From Macquaria australasica (lineage: Eukaryota > Chordata > Actinopteri > Centrarchiformes > Percichthyidae), in the NCBI GenBank assembly GCA_005408345.1, contig SEMN01000272.1, positions 62,001 to 126,000 of the forward strand: a stretch of 64,000 bases of DNA, written 5' to 3'. Below the pieces are notes generated by a model. That model had not been told where the DNA came from. It was given only the letters and a program-made list of their open reading frames with translations, and ran no database searches. A program made the position numbers and the translations under genes. Shown here piece after piece: positions 62,593 to 64,000 of this stretch (position 1 is its first letter; each line of letters opens with the position of its first letter).

Positions 62593-62632
62593 TGGATTAT
62601 CTCTGTTACTTCTATTTAACAGAGATAATCCA
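62593..62632 (-). repeat. perfect 16-bp inverted repeat in the tinf2 3'UTR
   Basis: On +, TGGATTATCTCTGTTA, eight-base loop CTTCTATT, then TAACAGAGATAATCCA, an exact complement. It lies between the tinf2 stop (62956) and the proposed poly(A) signal (62555), so the transcript would carry a long uninterrupted stem-loop. Confidence 0.85.
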
Positions 62633-62955
62633 GATATTGTCTGGTCTTTATTTACAAGCAAACTGTACAGTAACTGTTTAATATGACACAAAGTTTTATT
62701 TGCGTGACAGTGCCTATAATCAGTGCCATTTCAGGGCTTGTTTTCCATGATGAAAAACCACTTATTCAAGTTAAAATAAATGTGATCAGCTACAATGAAA
62801 TCATAAATACTGAAAGAAGGATAACTAAAAGTCCATCAGCCACAGTGGCTGGTGCAATTAAAACTATTTTTGGAGAAAACCAACTTAGCCACAGTTAAAA
62901 GTCCTTTGGCATTTTTCTGGCGTTACACCAGACTTGGCAGTGAAAATCTATTTCA

Positions 62956-63811
62956 TCATCTGTGTTTGTTGCGAGCAGACGTCAGGTCCCGCCATGTCAT
63001 CCTGGGTTTCCAGTACTCCCTCAGAGTGGGAACATATGTGCCGTGTTTGGTCTTGTAGTAGCGCTTCGTAAACAGCTGAGGGAGACAGATTCAGTTAGAA
63101 AACACTGATGAACAGAACAAAGTTATCAGTATTTAAAATGTACTGTAGTTTGGGGCATTTTCATATTGTGCTGCTATATGTATGAAATCCACAGTCCAAA
63201 CACTTTTCATTGACTGTCTGTGTCATGTTTGGTGAATTTAGAAGGCTTAAAGTCACTATGTTTTTTGCTTAAATGTGACATCTGATTGAAATTGCACATT
63301 ATAGAGACATTAACAATCTTTTTTATTAACCTAGTCATGTTGCATAAAGAAATCATGGTGAAATCTGCAACAGAATATTCCTCAGGATAAATTTCAAAGC
63401 CAGATTTTTTTTTTTTTTAATAGATCAGGTACTTAAAAGACTATCCCATCTATTTTCAAAAACATTTAAGCCATGTCCCCTTAAAATAGACAGATTTTCA
63501 AGGAGTTACACTGCCCATGGAAACCCTGGTTGCTCACGTTTTGAGAATACATACCCTGACTTTGAAGTTCTTTGTCGCTTCATCCTCAGAATCAGCCACG
63601 TAGTCTTCAAAGTCTCCTGGAAGGGCCGACGTCCCTAAACATAAAAGTAAATAGTTAAACTAAAACCTGTGCAGGTGATTTTTCATTGTTGCTAATCTTT
63701 TTTTTTTTTTTTTAAATTCCCTGCATTCAATTTACACTATTTGTTAAATCACCTGTGTTACTCCGTTGCTGAGAGGAAGAGCTGCTTATACTTGGTGATA
63801 CAGGATGATTT
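62956..63811 (-). CDS. tinf2: tinf2 (TIN2), shelterin subunit, C-terminal exons only
   Basis: TIN2 bridges TRF1, TRF2 and TPP1 at telomeres. Three exons are visible on the minus strand: 63753-63811, 63555-63634 and 62956-63075, in phase; upstream exons lie outside the window. The segment reads NHPVSPSISSSSSQQRSNTG, then GDFEDYVADSEDEATKNFK, then RYYKTKHGTYVPTLREYW, ending in a 39-residue last exon, stop TGA. The acidic DSEDE cluster followed by KTK..T.VPTL.EY parallels human TIN2 GDLVLDSDEEE and KTKFDTLIPTLCEYL. Human TINF2 lies on the same chromosome arm as the other genes here. The assignment rests on this short similarity and synteny, so it is less certain than the others. The helical N-terminal domain is not in the window. 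Confidence 0.65.
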
Positions 63812-64000
63812 CTGTCAGGTAGAAACATAATAAAGACAGGAAAATCATTAACTAAGCTGCTTACTAATCTGCTTTGCTAGGAGCATTTATAATTTAAACC
63901 CTAAGAAAACCAGGAAACATCAAAATGAAGCTAAATGTTTCTCTCTATAGGACGTGCAATTCTAAAATAACAATATAGCTTACATACATATTTAAGTCAC
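63076..64000 (-). other. tinf2 introns and truncated upstream end
   Basis: AT-rich intron sequence between and upstream of the tinf2 exons. No further exon could be supported before the window ends. Confidence 0.5.

Noticed and set aside
1..64000. CRISPR arrays, operons or prokaryotic insertion sequences
   Set aside because: The window is vertebrate nuclear DNA. The regular repeats are microsatellites and MITEs.

Overview
The window is a piece of a teleost fish nuclear chromosome. The evidence is intron-rich vertebrate genes with GT-AG junctions, CpG-containing promoters, long AT-rich introns, dinucleotide microsatellites, and several short interspersed repeat families of the kind common in ray-finned fishes. 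All seven genes are orthologues of human genes that, from general knowledge, lie in chromosome 14q11.2-q12, so this is a conserved block with its internal order reshuffled. The species cannot be named from the sequence. I saw no prokaryotic, phage or CRISPR content.

Layout. (1) 11-2427 (+): the last five coding exons of mmp14 (membrane-type-1 matrix metalloproteinase), entering from the left, followed by a probable 3'UTR and about 9.5 kb of repeat-bearing intergenic DNA. (2) 11958-13669 (-): complete mrpl52, a five-exon mitochondrial ribosomal protein gene made of very short exons, convergent with mmp14. (3) 17.2-26.07 kb (+): complete ajuba, a LIM-domain scaffold. (4) 27498-49566 (-): complete acin1 (acinus), 17 coding exons, convergent with ajuba, with an internal alternative first exon at 42836-42861. 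(5) 52174-58385 (-): complete efs, a Cas-family Src/Fyn adaptor, in tandem upstream of acin1. (6) 59986-62113 (+): complete dhrs4, a short-chain dehydrogenase/reductase, head to head with efs. (7) 62956-63811 and beyond (-): the C-terminal exons of a tinf2 (TIN2, shelterin) orthologue, convergent with dhrs4.

The genes do not form a pathway. They are housekeeping or signalling genes: pericellular proteolysis (mmp14), mitochondrial translation (mrpl52), Hippo/adhesion scaffolding (ajuba), ASAP/exon-junction-linked splicing (acin1), Src-kinase docking (efs), peroxisomal carbonyl reduction (dhrs4) and telomere protection (tinf2). Exon models were built by hand from splice sites, reading phase and recalled similarity to the human proteins. 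Every junction keeps phase except one in acin1 (32111 to 31913), which is off by one base and is flagged.

Non-coding content of note: a hAT-type MITE with a perfect 8-bp target-site duplication just 3' of mmp14; a second inserted element with a perfect 8-bp duplication at 14707-14898; four copies of an 'ACTTAAGTA' family, one split by a nested element; three copies of an 'ATTAATCG' family; four near-perfect or perfect 12-16 bp hairpins, one inside the tinf2 3'UTR; and CTCF-like motifs beside the mrpl52 promoter and inside acin1.
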